A stretch of 64,000 nucleotides of DNA from contig JAJNNY010000032.1 of the NCBI GenBank assembly GCA_022453515.1, positions 62,001-126,000 on the forward strand, read 5' to 3'. Made by a program: the position numbers and the translations under genes. Shown here piece after piece: positions 61,382 to 64,000 of this stretch; positions within the stretch are counted from its first letter, which is position 1, and the number at the start of each line of letters is the position of its first letter. The notes below the pieces were generated by a model, which was not told where the DNA came from, did no database searches, and was given only the letters and a program-made list of their open reading frames with translations. This stretch comes from Astrocystis sublimbata (Eukaryota > Ascomycota > Sordariomycetes > Xylariales > Xylariaceae).

Positions 61382-62065
61382 CTTGTCATAGATCTTGTTT
61401 GTCGACTTTATTTGAGTTCATCATAAGCTCAAGTGGTGATCGGTGAATACTGAGCAACGCTGACTGACTGATAAGGAGCCGGATGAGGTTCCTCACATTG
61501 ACGCTCCCTGATTGGGCCTAGATAGGTATTTGAGCCCACTATGTCGCTCCGCATCTGATGATGATTTGAACCGTCGGTCATTCACACCCGCAGAGACCTA
61601 GATCCTCAATTTGATAATTTATTTTACGTTTGGCATGAGTAAATAGTTTATATCAAGTACGTAAGCAAAAGAGGTATCGTATCAAACAAGGTTACGTGTG
61701 AAAGTGTAAACCTGGAGTGTGGCACCTAATTGGCCTTTAAGCGATCTCGGCGCTATAGACGTATCTAATACCCCTGTAGTAGGTACAGCCGGCATCTGAT
61801 GGCACAGAAAGGGCCTTGCTGCTGGACAACCGAATACCTGTTTTGATATTGCAGCTTATGGATTTCAGCAAGTTTAAAAGATCAAATTATGTGATGCTTT
61901 TCTGACAAGATCAGTTCGACAATCTAAACTGGCCTGCTTCTGACTTTGGGAGCCAAAGCATAAAATATAGAGGACTGGCTGATTCGAGCACAGTCCGGTA
62001 CTCCCAAATCCTTATCTATACTCAGCACTCAGGTGATGCAGATGCAACATCTGTACCTCCTGAGT
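61382..62065. promoter_or_regulatory. Intergenic region: P450 promoter / hydrolase 3' end
   Basis: About 0.68 kb between the P450 start and the hydrolase stop, both on the minus strand. It is AT-rich, with no ORF of note and no clear motif recognised. Confidence 0.45.
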
Positions 62066-63440
62066 CTATCCGAAGCTACGCAGGAACTGGATCACCGTGT
62101 CGCAAAGCCACTCTTCAGCTGCAGACTCCTCGACTTTATGGTTCGCACCCGGTATGGTGCCCGATAGCTCGCTAGCAATGCCAGGCTTACAATAACCTTG
62201 CCAACGTTTGACCAGAGCTTCCTTATCGACGGACTTCGGAACGAATTCATCGTCGCCAGAATGAAGAATCAATAAGGGCTTGTCTACCCGCGACCAGTAC
62301 GGTGCAGCCACCTGTTCCGTCAATTCGGGAGAAAAATAGTTATCCTCGCCGCTATTCAAAGAAGTTTGGGTTAGAACGTGATTCGTACTTGAGGTAAGAC
62401 TTCGCGTGACGAAACATACTCAGGTGCTGTTAGAGCGTACCACCGCCAAGCTGATACTGGCGTATCCCTCATAAAGCTGGGTAAACGAGAGACTGTCATA
62501 CGACTGCTACCCTCTCCGCCATCGATGAGCTTTTTGGCGGTCTTGATACTCGCATCTAGCTCGGCATATCCGCATTCAAGTGCCATGGCGTCGCGGTCAC
62601 AGACCGGGCCCTATTTATCACCCTGGAGTCAATAATTGCCTATTATAGTAAAGACACTGCTCGTAAAACATGGGTTTGCAGGCGTCTCGGGAGCATAGAT
62701 ACCTGTTACGGTAATTTATGCGTCCGAGCCGTGCTAGAATAGGGCATAAAAGACTCCAGTGAACTGACCTGAAGAATATAACCATCCACTGGGGGCGCAT
62801 TGTCTGTAGCACATTGATGTCAATAATCTTAAAAGGTGGGTGGATGATTCGGGGGGGTCACATACGAGCCGGGTCGGTGTATTCTAAGCAGTCCTGGGTT
62901 TGTCAATCACCCGAACGGCGAATACCTCAGAGCAGTTCATACCTGGCAGCCAGTGGAATGACCCATCAAGACAATTCGTTCCATGCCAATGCTCCGGAGA
63001 TACTTGACTAGCGCTGCGATGTCGGCAACATCGTCGACCAGCCGCGCAAAGCCGAACCCGTCATAAGAGCTTTTCAACCTGAATTCAAACAACGAGTAAC
63101 CGAGTAATGAGTCCTCCTTCATCCGCTTGGCCAATTCCCGAGCATAGGGTACGGTGCTATGAGAGATTTGCGGTTAGAGACAATTCCAACAGGGGCAGGT
63201 TAAAGTGCTGGGGCGGGGTGCGAGGTGAGTGAGTTGGCACTGGGAGTTGCCAAACAATAGCTGCAGTTCTGCTCAAGTGAGGATTGACCAGGGAAAAGTT
63301 ACTGACTGAGGTCCATCGCCTAGCCCCCCGATGAAAACAAGGGCGTTTATCGCGTTGCCGGGCCCAATCTCGTAAGCGCAGGCGTTCGACGTTGGCGAGC
63401 GGAAAGGGTGCACAGTCGTGGTGAACGGCATCGCAGACAT
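62066..63440 (-). CDS. DUF1749 alpha/beta hydrolase, SidJ (fusarinine esterase)-like
   Basis: Six exons (63440-63307, 63156-62943, 62893-62866, 62803-62769, 62610-62420, 62351-62066) join in frame to 295 aa, the normal family length. Features in order are NALVFIGGLGDGPHTVPYARELA (oxyanion region), SLFEFRLKSSYDGFGF, DDVADIAALVKYLRS, nucleophile elbow GHSTG (S112), PPVDGYILQGPVCDRDAM, ILHSGDDEFVP (catalytic Asp at 234/235), and GANHKVEES (H272). DUF1749 includes Aspergillus fumigatus SidJ, which hydrolyses fusarinine-type siderophores in the cytosol. No siderophore synthetase is visible here, so another ester substrate is equally possible. Two ATGs lie three codons apart at the start; the first was used. 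Exons 3 and 4 are only 28 and 35 nt. No signal peptide is seen. Confidence 0.9.
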
Positions 63441-64000
63441 GGGTATCTGCATAACAAGTGCAGATAGACACCTTGGGTAATTTGATAGCAGTAAACAAGA
63501 CCATGCACGGGAAAGAATTCTACTTTAAATCAATAATAGTGACAGGTTGTAGGAAGTTTTCAATGAGTTGCTATTTTCCTGGTGTCGGAGCAGGATTTGG
63601 GTGAGCTGGAATTGAGGGTCCCATTGAGAGCCACTCATCCACTGAACTGACTGGGCCACTCACTGAACTGGGCCACTGACGGGACCACTAACGTCGGCCC
63701 ATTATGGGGTCACAGGTACCTACTTCTACCCACCGTGCTGCTTGTAGGCACCTACCTAATCAGCCCCTCCTAAATGCACTTTAGGTGAATTCGTCGATGA
63801 GGCTCGGAAGTAACCTGAAGTTATCTCTTCCACCCTGTCCGTGCCTATGCTTATGCATCATCAAGCATGGTTCAACGGCAGGCCCTGAGTTCCAAACGAA
63901 GCTGCTAATAAGGCATCGTCGAAGATGACAGCTGTTGCTTCGGATGCCCGAAATGCATTTTTTAAAGAGGTAAATTACTATGCCAAGCACCCTAGGTCTT
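63441..64000. other. Right-edge non-coding DNA
   Basis: Upstream of the hydrolase start. It contains TACCTAC-type words at 63716-63755 and CACTGAACTGG-type short repeats near 63640-63670. The minus-strand frame at 63781-63990 has no recognisable domain. Confidence 0.4.

Noticed and set aside
62371..62586. Independent small gene in the hydrolase locus
   Set aside because: It is exon 5 of the DUF1749 hydrolase; the frame joins at both sides to conserved segments.

Overview
The window reads as nuclear DNA of a filamentous ascomycete (Pezizomycotina), most likely a Sordariomycete. The evidence is short introns (mostly 50-110 nt, GTRNGT donors, CTRAY branch sites, YAG acceptors), a full-length Cul4 cullin, an Atg1 kinase with a filamentous-fungal architecture, a DUF2841 protein, and intergenic DNA rich in TACCTAGGTA-type palindromes. 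I cannot fix the genus from sequence alone. No rRNA, tRNA, CRISPR array or intact transposon was recognised.

Twelve protein-coding genes could be assembled exon by exon, and in every one the reading frame stays consistent across all proposed junctions. From left to right they are: the C-terminal part of an Ark1/Prk1-type kinase (+, cut by the window edge); an allantoate/nicotinate-type MFS permease (-); an AAAP-family amino-acid transporter (+); a Sac7-type RhoGAP (-); the autophagy kinase Atg1 (-); ornithine aminotransferase (-); the GPI mannosyltransferase Gpi10 (+); cullin-4 (-); a full ABCC/MRP-type ABC transporter (+); a DUF2841 (YDR124W-like) protein (+); a cytochrome P450 (-); and a DUF1749/SidJ-like alpha/beta hydrolase (-).

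The layout is uneven. The segment 31.7-45.9 kb is compact: four genes sit in two divergent pairs (OAT/GPI10 and CUL4/ABC) with a short convergent 3' region between GPI10 and CUL4. The rest is sparse, with five gene-poor stretches of about 4-7 kb (5.8-10.0, 17.2-22.7, 25.9-31.7, 45.9-52.8 and 54.8-59.5 kb). These hold no ORF that looks coding, but they carry palindromes, microsatellites and some AT-rich, CpG-poor remnants. Most genes are housekeeping: actin/endocytosis signalling, Rho signalling, autophagy, arginine catabolism, GPI anchors, ubiquitin ligase and vacuolar transport. The P450 plus hydrolase pair at the right end looks more accessory.

The most unusual points are a predicted 4-nt micro-exon in the P450 gene; two stop-free introns with a length divisible by three (in ATG1 and the DUF2841 gene) that could be retained without breaking the frame; a family of perfect palindromes, one 24 bp long and one 16-mer present twice identically; and an 11-bp GC-rich perfect hairpin at 56.9 kb. 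No completely new multi-gene system was identified.
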